Shown in pieces: positions 44,185 to 56,760 of a stretch of 64,000 nucleotides of DNA. The stretch is from the NCBI GenBank assembly GCA_025769875.1, contig JAGFNK010000253.1:1-64000 (forward strand), given 5' to 3'. The DNA comes from Russula earlei. Its lineage: Eukaryota > Basidiomycota > Agaricomycetes > Russulales > Russulaceae. Under the pieces are notes generated by a model. The model did not search any database. It worked only from the letters and a program-made list of their open reading frames with translations, and had not been told where the DNA came from. The first letter of the stretch is position 1. Each line of letters starts with the position of its first letter. A program made the translations under genes and the position numbers.

Positions 44185-45186
44185 GCATATGTACTTTGAG
44201 ACTGTGCTTGGTGACCACTGAAAATGCTCTCCAATATTCATCATTGACAGCCCAGTGGAAGCAGCATAGAGAAATATAGCAATCTGTTCTTCAATTTGGA
44301 CATGCCAAGATGATGCAACACCAAAGTCACAGAGAGTCTGATGGAGCTTGTGAAACACATGTTTATGGACCCCAAGTTCATTCCAGATGCGTTCTGGGTG
44401 GCCCATGAGTAGTTCATGGACCCAGGCAGGACCAGTGAGGGCAGAGGTGTGATATGGAATATGAAGAGAAGGACAGGGTTGGAGTATTGACAGTATGGCT
44501 TAGAAGCCATAAAGGGCATAACCTGTAAAATATAAAATCATTAGAAGTTGTTGGTGTTGCCATTGTACCTGCTGCCAATACAGCCTCTCCTGATCAGGGT
44601 AATCAGCCATAGCATTGACCAGGGGATGGACAGGATGACTCAAAATTGGGGGGAAAAGATGGCCATGACTCAGAGGGGTGTAAAAAGTTTTTGGGTGCAT
44701 CACATTACACAACATCACATATGCAAATACATGAACTACAGTTAACAGACAAAAACAACTGATATTAGTTAATCATAATCATATGATATGTCACTGTCAT
44801 CACACCTGTGACTCCTGTCACCCCTGGCTAATCCCAAAATTGAAGTTCCAAGTTCAAGTTTCAAGAAATCTTGGTTGTTGTATGGGGCCTTAAGCATTGC
44901 TAAGCAATTCTCAGATTTTGTTGATGAAGGTGCTCCACATGTCTTCACCTTTGGTGGAGCAAAATCCACCAGTACATAGAGTGAAATATTCGTGGGAGTA
45001 CTGTATCTGCTGTGTAGTGAACCTTCCCAACTCCGATCCTATTGTCCGGTACTGTATCTGGATACTATCACGGAAAGGCAGTAAGAACTAGCGCTTGAGG
45101 TGGGACGGTTTCTGTTACATCATCCGCGACGCTCAGTCTACGTGGTTTGTCATGCGGCCGACTCCCCATGATGGATATAGAAGTCG

Positions 45187-46880
45187 TCATGAGCCCTCTG
45201 GGACGCCTGGATACTGCTCGCAGTCAGTGTGCTCGGGTGCCTCCAATGGCTTAGTCACAACATGGATATGATTAGTCTCGGGCGAAGAGAGGCCGATTCC
45301 TTTGGGCAGCGAGACAAAACTACCGGCCAGAGTCAGCTGATGTTGCGAAGGGCGGGAGGACGGGTCTTACACGTCGCGAGGGCCGAAATCTGTGAGGGAG
45401 CGATACATCCTGGTCGCGGCAATTGACAGAGCGATGAGAGAAGGGATCTCAAACATCTGCAGAGAAGAGGAGTAAGTAAAAGGATGGACGACCTCCTGCA
45501 ACCCGTAACGAAGGTGGGCATACGACGTTGAATACGGCTGATGATTTGACCCGAATCGAGTTGGATCAGCGTACGCCTTTGATGGACCGGAGAGAAGGAA
45601 AAGTACCGTTGAGATTCAACGAATTGAACACCTGCGACATGGGATGAGACGAGCGAAAAGGAAAGGCGCAAGCGAATAGCCAGACGTACCACCGGTATGA
45701 GTCCGGCGATGGTGGCAACCAGGAGCCAAATCAGGCCCTGACGAACGGAGATTGCACCAGCAAATTAAATAATGGAATGTCGAAGCCAGAATCAGAGCGA
45801 CCTTACCTGTGTCCATAGGAGGTGAATCAAACGAGAAGCACTACCATCGTCTTGGCGCCAGCGGAGCAAGGCAACGAGCATGATGAGAAGCATGACTACG
45901 TCGACACAGAGCGTGACAGTCATGTTGAGTCTGCTGACCGATGAGTTGGGCGATACGCAGGTGGTTGATCCAGGGGCTCGTGTACCGCGGAGCTGAGGGT
46001 TGGGTAAGCACCAGCTTTGTAAAGTGAACGAATAGAGATTGATGATTCACCAGTGCGACACCTGAAAGTAAACCACAATTTGGGGATTTTGAGACCATCT
46101 GCAATAGGGGACTTACCATGAATAAGGGTTGAAACATTGGCCACCCATGAACCCAGTGAGATCGCCATTACGATCCTATTTTTGTTCCAAATGGCAATTC
46201 TGGCAACCCCCGTTAACTTATTTCTTTGAGGAGGGTCATCATGCGTACACGCGAATCGCAATCAACAATGAAGCGCCGGCGCTGGCAGTGGAGCCCAAGA
46301 CCTAGGAAGACGGAACGAAAGTGTTGTGTATTCTCTTTTGAGAACATCCAACTGAAGGTGCTCACAGCATCAGAAGTGATCAAGAGCTGGGAATCAGTCG
46401 GTCAGAAGACGATTTATTGAGGCAGACCGGACGCGGGAATCACCTGACAGTCGACTGGCCTGGAATCGTCAAAGGTGATTATGCTACTAATCACCGCCGC
46501 CAGTGTGGCCAGGCGCGTGAGAGAGTACAGCTTTACGAGGTGCAAAAGTCAGTCGGCGGCAAGTACGTAAACACCAAAGAAGCGCCTTTCGGTACAGACC
46601 CATATCGTCCAGCGGTAGGGGCGACGCCCTCTGATCACGCTCCACTCGTAATCGAGTGTATTGAGGAACTCCCAGCTGGACATTACAAGGTCGAGTTATG
46701 TGAAGCCGGGAAGGAAGGGGTGCGAGGCAGAGACGCACATGTACAGACCATAAGCGACGTGCCAGAGCTTCAGTAGCGCCACTGTTGAATGATCGACCAG
46801 TTCGTTAGGTTCCAAATTACCAAGGCGGTGTACGTACAGAACTCGTTCGCAATCACAGTGGGATCGTTGAAGCTCACCAT
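45187..46880 (-). CDS. DUF6533-type multi-spanning membrane protein
   Basis: Starts MVSFNDPTVIANEF; exons give LALLKLWHVAYGLYM, WEFLNTLDYEWSVIRGRRPY, RWTIWLYSLTRLATLAAVIS, FDDSRPVDCQ, then LLVLR-like helices with AIWNKNRIVMAISLGSWVAN, LTLCVDVVMLLIMLVALLRW, GLIWLLVATIAGLIPV, FEIPSLIALSIAATRMYRSL and TDFGPRD, ending PGVPEGS at 45187. WEF..LDYEWSVIRGRRPYRWTIW is the hallmark of the large Agaricomycete DUF6533-like family of seven-helix membrane proteins of unknown role. All joins checked keep frame. It is the only host gene inside the 37.5-54.7 kb transposon island and keeps normal CpG content, unlike its surroundings. Confidence 0.75.
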
Positions 46881-48292
46881 TCCTGCGGATGTAGATGAAA
46901 GGGCAGTGTGGCTGAGTACAGAGCTCTTCAGAACGCCCAGTTGTACGCCTTTATAGACACCCTGAAGCCGCAGATTATATGATACAGTGTCAACTTCGTG
47001 GTCTGCGAGGCGCTTATCTTTTATCGTTCAATTCCATGGGGACGGCCAACATAAAGGTTGAACGGGAAACGATTCCCATCCCATTCGGATATATTGTGAT
47101 ATCCACCTGGCGCGTATGAGCCACCGTACCTTTTCGCAAGACTGACTATCCATTCACTTCTAAGAGAAACCTTATTCATGTAGGATTTGACGTCCAGGGT
47201 TGAGTTCAAAGCAGAGATGTCTAGAGCCCGGGCTAACCAGCAACAGGCCACTCTGACTGACGAGACATAGACGACTAGACCATTGGTGGAGACCCCGAGC
47301 ACAGACTCCAGTGAAACCACTATGAGCATGAGCATCAATCAACGCAGCTTGCATTGATGCCAAGGAAACGCTCCCTTAAAATCGATACTCCGACACTACT
47401 CCGAGACCGGTCGCCACATCGGTCGCTTCGGCATGCCCGTGACCATAGGCGAAACGCTCCCGTGAAATCGATGCAGTTCCAATGATCTGTTTTATGTTTG
47501 GTTGGTGCACCGCCGGCAACTACGGTATTCACCATCACCGACGAGCACGATGTCGCGGTATATTCTTTTATAAGGAATTCATCGCCACTCAGTATTACGC
47601 CGACGATCACACGTATCTTTGATGGTGGTACATCTTATTACTCAATCACGATCCTCAATCTGAAACACCATATCAGCAAATTCATGATGTAGGTAAACAT
47701 ATGAAGAGAAGGGGAAGGGCTCAACATATCATGATTTTCGGTGATGAAGGATTCCACATATCCAATTAGTACACCTTGCCTTTGTTACGTCTCAATCGTT
47801 GGTTCTATCAGTCCTGATTGATAGTATTTCACTCCCCGTTTCCTGGGCAAGCTCGTCACCAGCACGTCAGTCCATGCTAGTACGTTCACGGTTGGCCAAT
47901 CTCATCTTCGGTTATTGTATTGCCGTCAGCGCTTAGGTAGATGGTGGTGATGGCGACTGTGCATACGATGATGCGTATCTTGAAGGCTTGATTAAAGTTA
48001 CGTTTCGATCCGGTCCTTGGGCGTCGTCCTGGTGTGCATGTCGGGCAGGCGTCTGAACGCCGCCTGGAACCGGAGTTCGTGCCGTCCACCATGCACACAC
48101 ACCACAAGTCTCTCTTCGAGGTCCCTCCGATAGCCCCAGCGCGACTGTCTATCCCCATCAAGAGATATATCATATCTCGGGTTTGCCGCACTGTGCGATT
48201 CCCCATGCTACCTAGCGTCATCACTTCGTTCCTTCAAACGGCGTTCCGTCATCCTTAACAATGATATGCTGAAGTGGAGGTAGACTCTACCC
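46881..48292. other. Region without supported gene
   Basis: Short frames only. 47,300-47,500 holds a degenerate direct repeat (GGAAACGCTCCCTTAAAATCG and GCGAAACGCTCCCGTGAAATCG). No domain recognised; base composition is host-like to about 48,260. Confidence 0.35.
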
Positions 48293-48421
48293 TCATTTCA
48301 CTTATGTGCTGTTTATCCATTGAACTTTTCTGATCATACCCTTCCTTACCACTATTCAATTCAAAGAGTGGTAAGGAAGGGTATGATCAGAAAAGAAAGT
48401 TCAATGACATAAGTGAAATGA
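48293..48421. repeat. Imperfect inverted repeat, ~55-bp arms
   Basis: TCATTTCACTTATGT..GAACTTTTCTGATCATACC and ..CCTTACCACT are mirrored after a 13-bp spacer by AGTGGTAAGGAAGGGTATGA..AAGTTCAATGACATAAGTG. The left arm has a ~10-base extra segment. It marks the left boundary of the transposon stretch that ends near 54,710. Confidence 0.75.
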
Positions 48422-48615
48422 TCATCAAAAAGGAATTCTATCAATGCAGCCTTATCCTTGATGGTCCAGTGAACCTTTTCCCAAGGAACATTACCTTGAT
48501 GGGTAATTGCATCATCTGAGATGCAGAGAGACTTTTCAATGAGTGGGTTTGCTAGTGCATAGTGATGATTGCACAGGGCAAAGACAGGGCATTCCTGCAG
48601 ACATTTGGACATCAT
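48361..48615 (-). pseudogene. Fragment of a Myb/SANT-like transposon-associated protein
   Basis: VPWEKVHWTIKDKAALIEFL followed by FDDHFT resembles the W-T-x(n)-L-I-x-F-L start of Myb/SANT-like DNA-binding proteins that accompany Harbinger-type transposons in fungi. Only one helix region is left, so the call is tentative. Confidence 0.4.
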
Positions 48616-49334
48616 GCCTTTATGCCTTTATGTGTCTGCACCTTATGACTGTCTGTCAGAAACCCCAAAATAAAACTTCTGATACCACTGTTCAATTCAC
48701 ACTGACTCTCCACTTATCCAACTGTCCTTCCTCTCCCCCCAAACTCACATTTCTATAAAAGGAAATTCTTAAAAATCTTATGCACATACCATGTTGAGTG
48801 TGAGAATGAATATTTAAAAAACTGGAGAAGCCTTCAAGGGAGCTGACTAGACAACTAGACTTACCAATGGTGGTGGCCTTTCAGTAGTTACAGCAATAGA
48901 TGAGCCAGAGGGTGGCCACATGTGAGGATATTGGTGATGTTGCCAATGGAGTTTCCAGAGCCAACATGCTGGATGTCCCATTTTAGGTTCACTCCTTTGG
49001 GGGTGGATGTTGCATTGTGGTGTCTCTGGGGGCCCACAAGTGAGTAGGAGCAAAACTGTTGGACCAAGACAATTGAGCATCAACCACATACCTGGGTGAG
49101 AAATAAGGCAAGACCCCAGATGTGAAAATGAGGACATCCTCAAGTGTATGTCTGAAGTGAAGGCCTGGGGGTAGAGCAAGGAGTGAAGAACAAAACAGAA
49201 GACAAAATGATGAAGGGACATTCAGGGAGTCTTAGTGGCAGCTCAGACTTCAGTCTTCAAGATGGACACAACACACACCATTTTGCATTGTTCATGCTAA
49301 GTTAAAAGACAACATTGCAATTTTGTAAGAGAAG

Positions 49335-50162
49335 TGTCAAGACATGTACTGCTGATTGCTAAGGACTCAGGAGCAGGTGGGCAAGGGTTGGAACAGACGG
49401 TACATGGCGTAAATGGCATTGAACAGGAGGACAAGCCAAATGACTAGGAGGTACCAAATGGGGATTGGTATGTGTTGCAGAAGGCAGAGGTGAAGAGTAG
49501 AGGCCAGTGCAGCAAGGGGCTTTAAACAAGGCGGTCATTGAAGAGTACCTTGAAGACAAGGGAGGACTTTAGACTGAGCGGTCGCAGGGGAGTACCCAGG
49601 AAGATGAGAGTATCACAAATGGACAGTCTGACGACTGCCATGCTACACTGGGGCTTATATACTGTGTACAGGATCAATTACAAAGAACTGGAACTATCCT
49701 AGACTCCTTGGTACCATCCAATAGGAGTACAGGGGCATAAACTCACTTGGGTCAGGTTTCAGGCTTACTGAGTGTATTACTGATCATTGTGGAGTGATGA
49801 CATCTTTATGATGTCACTGTGGAGCGCTTAGTGAGCCTATGAGGTCATTGTGGAGTCACTCAGTCAGCCATGATGTCATTGGAGCTACATGACATCATAT
49901 GAGTTATGCAATGATTTATAGGAGTTCATGCCACTGTTTCAGGTCCCTTGGTGGCTGAGTAGCCATGTGGCTGCCATGCAATGATTACCTGATTAGGAAA
50001 GGGGTGTCTGGTCGTGTCATAGTGCCTTTGCAATAGTGATATCTTGCACCATGGGAGGAGTAGCCCAAGAAATGGATGTGTGTTGGTGATGCAAAGTGAG
50101 AGAGGTCTCTCTTGAGTGAAATAGGACAATATATGACAAGGATCTGGCCTTGGTTCGTAACA
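49335..50162 (-). mobile_element. Solo LTR, family A, AGAAG target duplication
   Basis: TGTCAAGACATG..GGTTCGTAACA, 828 bp, flanked by AGAAG on both sides. Moderately CpG-decayed compared with the copy at 41,915. Confidence 0.9.
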
Positions 50163-50823
50163 AGAAGTGGGGAGAAGAAACAAAGAGGGAGACATGGAGC
50201 AAGACATGTATGGACTGCATAGAGCAAAACATCATCAAGACAGTGGAGTATAGTGATTGGAGGTGTCACCAACTGGGGGTGGTGTCACTGACAAATTGGT
50301 TCATGTGTGAGATTAGTGTAGGGAGTCAAGTGAGACACTAAGTCCTCACAAGTTTTTGGGGTCTCAGAGATGATATTGCCAAGGCAAATATGTTCCACAG
50401 AGAGGGGAAACAACAAATAAGTCTTTGCATCAAGAAGACTTATGAGTGGAAGGGGTTTCAGATGATTTGCTTGATGTCTTGCAAGCCTACAAGTCCTGAA
50501 GTGATAATCCAGTGATATTTCACAGGAGAACAAGCTTAGAGCTTGTCCTCATCAAGTGACAGGTTTATATACACAGGAGATACTATATCAAATAGTACCT
50601 TGAGGAAATGGTGAGACAATTGAGAGAGAACATGTTGGAACATTGTGGTAAACATGAGTTACAGTATGAGTCATCAAACATGAACTAAACACGAGTCCTG
50701 TCTGGGTAGGCTAGCCTGGTTGCTGGTCCAGTCTGATGTACCAGTTCTTGTGACAGGAGGTGAGTGAAAGTAGTCTGAGGTAAAAGAGAAACAAATGTGA
50801 TTTGTAAGGTGAAAGAAAATAGA

Positions 50824-53302
50824 TGTTGTGAACCATTTCCTGGAGAGAGCCCTTGAAGGACCCTTCCTTATTAGAGGAAAGGGGGCTCTATGGTGCCACC
50901 CTGTTCACACAGCCAAAAGGGGTGAGCAGAGGTGTCCACAATATTGTGCACACATTGTTGCATGATTGATTCTAGGCACAATCAACATACAGCAAGCCCT
51001 ACTTGCTGGTACACTATCTTGCATTAAAGGACAACATTAGAGGCCTTCTAAGGACCCTTTAGGATGACCCTAAAGTTCCCACATTGAAGACTAAGGAGGA
51101 AACTATAGGCCTTAGAATGTGTTATTAGACTAACTGTCATGAACCATTTCCTGGAGAGGGCCCTTGAAGAACCCTTCCTTATGAGAGGAAACCCAGCCTC
51201 TATGGTGTCACCCTGTTCACACAGACAAAAGGGGTGAGTAGAGGTGTCCACAATATTGTGTGCACATTGTCGCATGAGCAATTCTGGGCACAATCGACAT
51301 ACAGCAAGCCCCACTTAATGGCAACCCTTTTAGCAATAAAGGACAGTATTATAGCCTCCCTGAAGACCCTTTAGGACGACTCTAAGTGCTCTACAATAGG
51401 CACTAACACAATACTAAAGACCCCACAATGTGTTATTAGACCAACTCTAATAACCATAGAATGAACTATAAAAGCAATACTAAGGACCTTAATAGAAGTA
51501 TTAGGGTCGACTCTAAGGACCCTAATAGAACTATATAAGGGGCCTTATAGGCAACTCTATTCCCTGAACCAAAACTACAAGTCCTCAAATGACCGGCCCT
51601 AAACTAACTAACAGCAAATGAATCAGGTGCTTTGCATGTGTACTAAAGCAGTGAACACATGGACAGTAAAGACTCTTACTCATCAATAGAAGCCTTCTTA
51701 CTCAGCAGCTTACTGAGCATGACTGAGCATGCTCAGTAAGCATACTCCGACTTCTTACTCATCTGTCTATTGTGCTTGATAACAAGGTTATGACTTGTTC
51801 CCTATTTAGCAGTTCTCTTGTAGTATATAAGTGCTCAATAAAGTAGCAGACAGTCTTCAGACTGTCCATTTGTTTACGGCACTCTCCTACCCTGGGATAC
51901 TCCTTTAAGGACTGTCCCCTTGTGACCATTCTGGCTTCTTCCCTGTGTACTTGCTCGACTCTACCAGTAACTATACCACTCTGGTATTTGCTACTGCTTT
52001 GGACTCTACTTCTTGCCCATGCAGTCTTGGACGTCTATCGACTTGTCTTCAAGCTTACTCCTCGCTCTTGAACTGGATTGTTCAACAGTGAGTCTTGACA
52101 CTAACTCTAATAACCTTAGAACAAACTATAAGGCAACACTAGGGACTCTAACACTGATATTTAAGGTCAACTCTAAGCACTTTAATAGAACCTTATAAGG
52201 GATCTTATAAGGAGCACTTCCTCATTGACAAATACTCCAAGTCCCTCAATGACCAGCCCTAAACTAACTTACAGCAAATGGAACATGGACTTCACATGTG
52301 CATTAGACAGTGAACATGTGGACTTTAAAGGCCCTTACTCATCATCTAGGACCTCCTTACTCAGCAGCTTACTGAGCATGACTGAGCATGCTTACAGAGC
52401 ATCCTCTGATGCCTTACTCATCCCCCATTGTGCTTGAGAACAAGGTTATGACTTGTTCTCTATTTGGTAGTTCCCTTATAGTATACAAGTGCTCAATAAA
52501 AGAAGCAGACAGTCCTTAGATTGTCTATTTGATTGTGGCACTCTCTTTACCAAGGTATTACCAAGTGGTTTGGGGTCTGGAAGATGCTGGACACCTGAAC
52601 TATGGACTGCATTGTTTGCATCATGTGTGTGTCAGATCTTGATTGTTTATGTTCCTTGATATTGCATCTGGAACATGTTGATCACATCTTTCTGAAGATG
52701 TATTGAAGAAGCAATGAATCACATTGATTCTGTTCCAGATGCTCCTGTACTGCTATGTACATTGTTCCCTGATTAGGAAAGTATGTATGACACTGAGATT
52801 GCTACTATGGAAGCACTTAATGCTTCCAGCACCAAGATCATTTACAGTGGAAGCAACTATTGCTTCCATGAGCCATCCTTGCTACTATAGCACCAACCAG
52901 TACTTACAGTAGCAAGAACCTTATCCCTGAGGGCTATATAAAGCCCCCAGTTTGTAGCAGTTGAGCCTTGAGCTTGACTTAGTTTGCCAATCCCAAACAG
53001 TTGACTCCTACCCTGTCTGCACAGCCCCTCTCATCTTGTTGACATACTCTAGAAGGACATAACACTCCTTCCCCTCCATGAGTATCGCTTGCTTGACTCA
53101 AGCATATCTGCATTGGTAGGACGCATTTATAGATGTGACCATTGACCTTATTTGAGGCCCTTTGGAGCCTAAACACAAGGGTACTCCTTTAGGACTGCCC
53201 TTTTTCCATCCCACTGGCTTTATCTCTGTTTACCTTCAATTGACTCATCTCTAGTCTCTCCCTCCACTCTTGAACAGGGTTGTTCAACAGTGAGTCTTGA
53301 CA
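50824..53302 (+). mobile_element. Old solo LTR, family B, split by a younger copy
   Basis: TGTTGTGAACC..GTGAGTCTTGACA, diverged from the family-B consensus and interrupted by the LTR at 51,135-52,100. A further ~550-bp insertion or divergence around 52,560-53,160 (a stretch with several GCTTCCA/TGGAAGC motifs) lies before its right end. Target duplication not visible. Confidence 0.65.
51135..52100 (+). mobile_element. Solo LTR, family B, CTAAC target duplication
   Basis: TGTCATGAACC..AGTGAGTCTTGACA, 966 bp, flanked by CTAAC on both sides, nested in an older LTR of the same family. Promoter motif GTATATAAGTGCTC near 51,826. Confidence 0.9.
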
Positions 53303-54936
53303 ACAGGGCACAAGGTGATGATTTGCAGTTTTTGGTGAAGATATGATACCCAGGCAGTGGGAACATGTGAGTTGGTGAGGTGGGCCAGTGGGCCATTGGC
53401 ATGGCACAGAGTCAGGGATGCAGTGTAAACAATGCAGAGTGGTGGTAGAGCATGAGAAGGGGACTTGTTTAAAGTGCACATGCAAGGGGTTTTTCAAGAA
53501 CAGGGAACATGACACTGATACATTTGCAGGCAATAACAGGCTAATTTATATGTTTTACAAGTATGCTACTTAAGGAATAAAATAGGAGAGTGTTTTTAGG
53601 AACTTTTTGGAGTCAAGAATGGAAGTAAGACAGGAATGAAAATGTATAGTGGAAAGACTTCAGACTTCAACAGAAATAACAGCATTGCCTCTCTATGTGG
53701 CTGATGTGCTTGTTCCAGTTTTGGTGCATGCATGTGATTGAGTTGCACACATTTGCATTTTTCTCAGATACAGAGTCATGGAGCCAGTATGAAATGTTCT
53801 TGCTTTTTGGACATTTTCAGTTTTGATGTGGGTCATACAAGGCCTGAGAAGGGTCACAGCAGAATGTATTTTCCCCTGAGGGGAGTGGAAAAATTTAGGG
53901 GATCAAAAATGATCCCAGGGACATGCCATGTTGTGCTTTCATGCTCCTCTGTATGCACCCCTGGTGGCCCAAAACTGCCAGTTTTAGGGTCAATGAACAG
54001 GGCTGTGTTGGTGGGAGATGGTTGTCAAGGGAGTAGGAGAGGCAGAAGAGGCAGAAGAGTGGGAGAAAAGGTGTTGAGTGGGAGAAGGCAAGGCAGGGAT
54101 GTAGGGATGTGTGCATGAGGAGTTGTTTTCATATGGATCTTGTTGGTGTCAGCAATACCCCTCTACTCACATGACTCTGTGGTCAGCAGAGGATCCACCT
54201 TACAGCATTGGCAGACATGCTGATAAGAACAGTGGGTGCACTATGCTGAAGCTGATTTATGTGAGTTGATAAGTGCACTGGCTTTGAATTGAGCACATAA
54301 AGCATGGAACAGGTTTCAATTTGCTGCATTCATAAAGTCCTTGGCTACTTAGTTGGGGCCTTTTGTTGTTGGCCCTGCCTGACTAGGCCAGTTTGATGGT
54401 TTCAACATGGGTCACATTGCTTGAACTGAGAGGTTACCAACATTTTGCAGCCAGGTTTGCTGCATTTAACAGGAGAATTTCTATTTGTTGTGTTCAGAGA
54501 TCCATGTCATAGTTTCAAAGAGGTTTGTTTTCAATATTTATTCTCACACTCAACATGGTATGGTACATGCATAAGATTTGTAAGAATTTCTTTTTATGGA
54601 AATGTGAGTTTGGGGGGAGAGGTAGGTCAGTTCACTCATCCCATCATCTTTTATTGTCCACTGAGTTGACTATAAGCAGACTTGAATTATCCCTTCCCAT
54701 CATGTCTTGTGAATAAGCCATACAACTATGATAGCAGCAGCCCCGATGTTTACCAGTCATCCAAAATACACACACTGCGTAGGGAACGCAACATCCCGTT
54801 GACTGGATCTGTGATTATTAAATAATTGATTTGATCTGAGGGTCCCGGGCCGGTGTACCAAATGATCCTTAATCACGGTTACTCGCAGTCACCTTTCCTC
54901 ACTCACCTTACACTACACTACTCACACCCCCATCAG

Positions 54937-55941
54937 ATGCCCACTCCAATTCCTGTGATACGCATACCCCCTTCGATGCGACGTCCATTCGACACACCCT
55001 CTATCTCCTCATACTACCATCTCCGCAATGCCGACGTAGAGGAGCCCTCATACAGATTCGCTGTCCTCCAGGAGGAAGATCGTGAGTTTATCCTTCATGG
55101 CGTCGTCATTCGAATCGATTCATATCACGTAACGCATAGGTCGTTGTCGCTGGCGTCTTCCTCTCTGGCTTCTCTTTTTCGGCGTGACGGTTTCAATGCT
55201 CACCCTTCTATTCCTCCTCACCGGCACCGTATATCCTGTCCCCGGTTGGTCGACCCGTTACGGCTCCCGTCCCCTCAGCATTCTCAGGGTCTCTGGGACT
55301 GGGGACTTTTACCGCGCTGGACATCCGCCATCGGCAACCAACGACTCGACACCGCACCCTCTGGCCCCCGTCAGCTATGCAGAACCCTATCGGATACTCT
55401 CCCGATTAACAGGCAGTGGGAACGTCATCGCTCTGTCCACGACTATGAGACGTCCCTCCACAACTGGGCCAGCATCGCTCGTCGACAACAACGTACGTGC
55501 CAGCGGGAGCGCATGCGCCGCCATCGTGGCCGTCGATCATTTGCTGACATACTGTGTCTTGATTTTAACGTTTCCACATAGCTTTCCTTGCTTGTCCAGG
55601 TCCGCATACCTGACACACCACGTGATGCGCGATGTACCATCACGTCTGGGATCACGCTGACGCGACCGCTCGAAACCGCGGGCAAAGCCGCACGAGTCCA
55701 GCTGTGGTCGTTGGCAGGCATGACTTCAGACGGGAGGTCGGGCGAGAATGAGTGGCCGCAGCGCGAGGCGCATGTTTCCAGTTTCGACGTGCGACCGGGC
55801 GAGGCGCCAGTACAGCGCTCCTCAGAGTTCGCATGTCCCGCGTCGCGGTCACTCCAGACGTTCGAGGTTACCTGTGCGGGGGATGACGCATGTTCCGTAG
55901 AGGTGTGGCAAGGATTATTCAGAGTCGAGATTAGAGCATAG
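54937..55941 (+). CDS. Hypothetical type II membrane protein
   Basis: Start MPTPIPVIRIPPSMRRPFDT, then SSYYHLRNADVEEPSYRFAV and LQEEDRRCRWR directly before a membrane helix (LPLWLLFFGVTVSMLTLLFL, LTGTV). Outside follow GWSTRYGSRPLSILRVSGTG, a Ser/Thr-rich stretch and, after an intron, LSLLVQVRIPDTPRDARCTI and a Cys-containing beta-rich tail (FEVTCAGDDACSVEVWQGLF, RVEIRA). Three exons, introns ~55,082-55,138 and ~55,491-55,580, both in frame. The cytosolic 'YYHLRNADVEEPSYRFAVLQEED' type of start is seen in Agaricomycete single-pass proteins of unknown role. No function is proposed. Confidence 0.6.
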
Positions 55942-56159
55942 GTTAGGAGGATGACGGTTGGCCATTATCCTCATCTGTTCGGACGTGCTTCTGATCTGGA
56001 AATGATTCGGAGTCAGCCGTGGCCTCAGTCAGGACTGGGGCCTATTTATTATTCGGAAGATGCCATCCATTCTTTGTAGCGTCAAATGTAACATCATCCG
56101 CAAGGCTCATGCCCATCCTATTTTTACAAGACGCCTTCATCCCACCAGAGATAGAGTCC

Positions 56160-56760
56160 ATGGGAAGCTGTCCGGCGCTTATTTGATCGTCGTGAATATT
56201 CCGTCGGTTGTGCATGAGGCGACGGAATCGAGGTCTCTCATGGTGCCTTTATGTTCATGCTCATGCTCTGGAACGGGCCAGGTAGAGTCAGTTCGCTTTC
56301 CTCTGCTCCGCGATCTTGACACCGGACGGTACGTGCTGATACTCCGATTCTCGGGACACATGTCTTGAAAACTTCCCGATTGGATAGAGACGATTGGTCG
56401 TGGGACGAACCTCTGTTGTGGAAATTGCTTGTTCCCCCCTTCGTGGCCATCTCAAGAGCAAAGCGCAATTTCCAGGACATCCTACACCGCCAGCGAGGTG
56501 ATTGTCAGCGAGCCACCAACAAGCATGAATGAAAATGGGTTCAATCAGCGCTTGATCCATCGGAGGTGACCGCGGGTCATACCCAAAGTTTCCATATCCG
56601 CCGTCTGACGAGGTCTCGCTCGCTAGCCACTGGGGCGGATTGTCGCAAAACTTGGACTTGACGGTCGCGGGCGGGCAATCGAGCAGGACCGCTTGTGGGA
56701 ACAACGTGACTCGCGTGGCGTGGACCTCGCTGCCAACAGGGACCACGTGACCGCAGGATG
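56160..56760 (-). CDS. Hypothetical protein fragment, start uncertain
   Basis: Minus-strand reading with coherent, non-repetitive sequence: EVHATRVTLFPQAVLLDCPP, KSKFCDNPPQWLASETSSDG, GYGNFGYDPRSPP. It looks like part of a secreted or luminal domain with conserved Cys, but the family is not recognised and splice limits are not resolved. The partner exons towards 57,000 are unclear. It may be the remains of a gene. Confidence 0.35.

Larger units (their letters stand above)
39540..44500 (-). pseudogene. Harbinger transposase (DDE_4), broken by three LTR insertions
   Basis: Minus-strand pieces in order: NELGVHKHVFHKLHQTLCDF, VQIEEQIAIFLYAASTGLS, GEHFQWSPSTVSKYM (44.4-44.2 kb); then after the LTR PSIYFLMDIQIF, LPDGDSPLHSFIQGNPKFFP, FFKDALGAINGTPIGCYS (catalytic Asp-like region; 43.35-43.1 kb); then RNHKGVITQNCLAACSFDLH, FTYLLTGWEGSTADATLFLD, KYYLGDGGFASSDVLLTPY (41.43-41.2 kb); then PRPCMYEELFNLHHAQAHND, IEHIFGILK and IPAALAALHNFICEHDP (39.9-39.54 kb). 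A TGA after LLTPY stands where Arg (CGA) is usual. Removing the LTRs restores the order of a HARBI1-like protein, so the insertions came later. Confidence 0.85.
37507..44889 (-). mobile_element. PIF/Harbinger-like DNA transposon with nested insertions
   Basis: Ends are inverted: AGGCCCCATTTACCAACCAAG at 37,506 and its counterpart ..TTGGTTGTTGTATGGGGCCT at 44,890, followed inward on both sides by CTTGAACTTGAACTT and TGACAGG..CACAGGTGTGA. Coding remains on the minus strand are a Harbinger transposase (see separate entry). It has been hit by a palindromic element (37.6-38.0 kb), a hAT-like element (38.0-39.2 kb), and solo LTRs at 39.9, 41.4 and 43.4 kb. Flanking bases TAA and TTA fit the TWA target preference of the group. 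Confidence 0.8.
48293..54710. mobile_element. Degenerate DNA-transposon block hosting nested LTRs
   Basis: Sequences near the two sides are inverted copies: 48,720-48,800 (CTCTCCCCCCAAACTCACATTTCT, ACCATGTTGAGTGTGAGAAT) and 54,530-54,640. The right side continues into TCCACTGAGTTGACTATAAG and TTATCCCTTCCCATCATG, the same end as the palindrome at 37.6-38.0 kb. The inside is AT-rich, CpG-poor, without intact ORF, and holds solo LTRs at 49.3, 50.8 and 51.1 kb. Confidence 0.6.

Noticed and set aside
46417..46776. 119-codon plus-strand frame
   Set aside because: Antisense to the well supported DUF6533-like exons.
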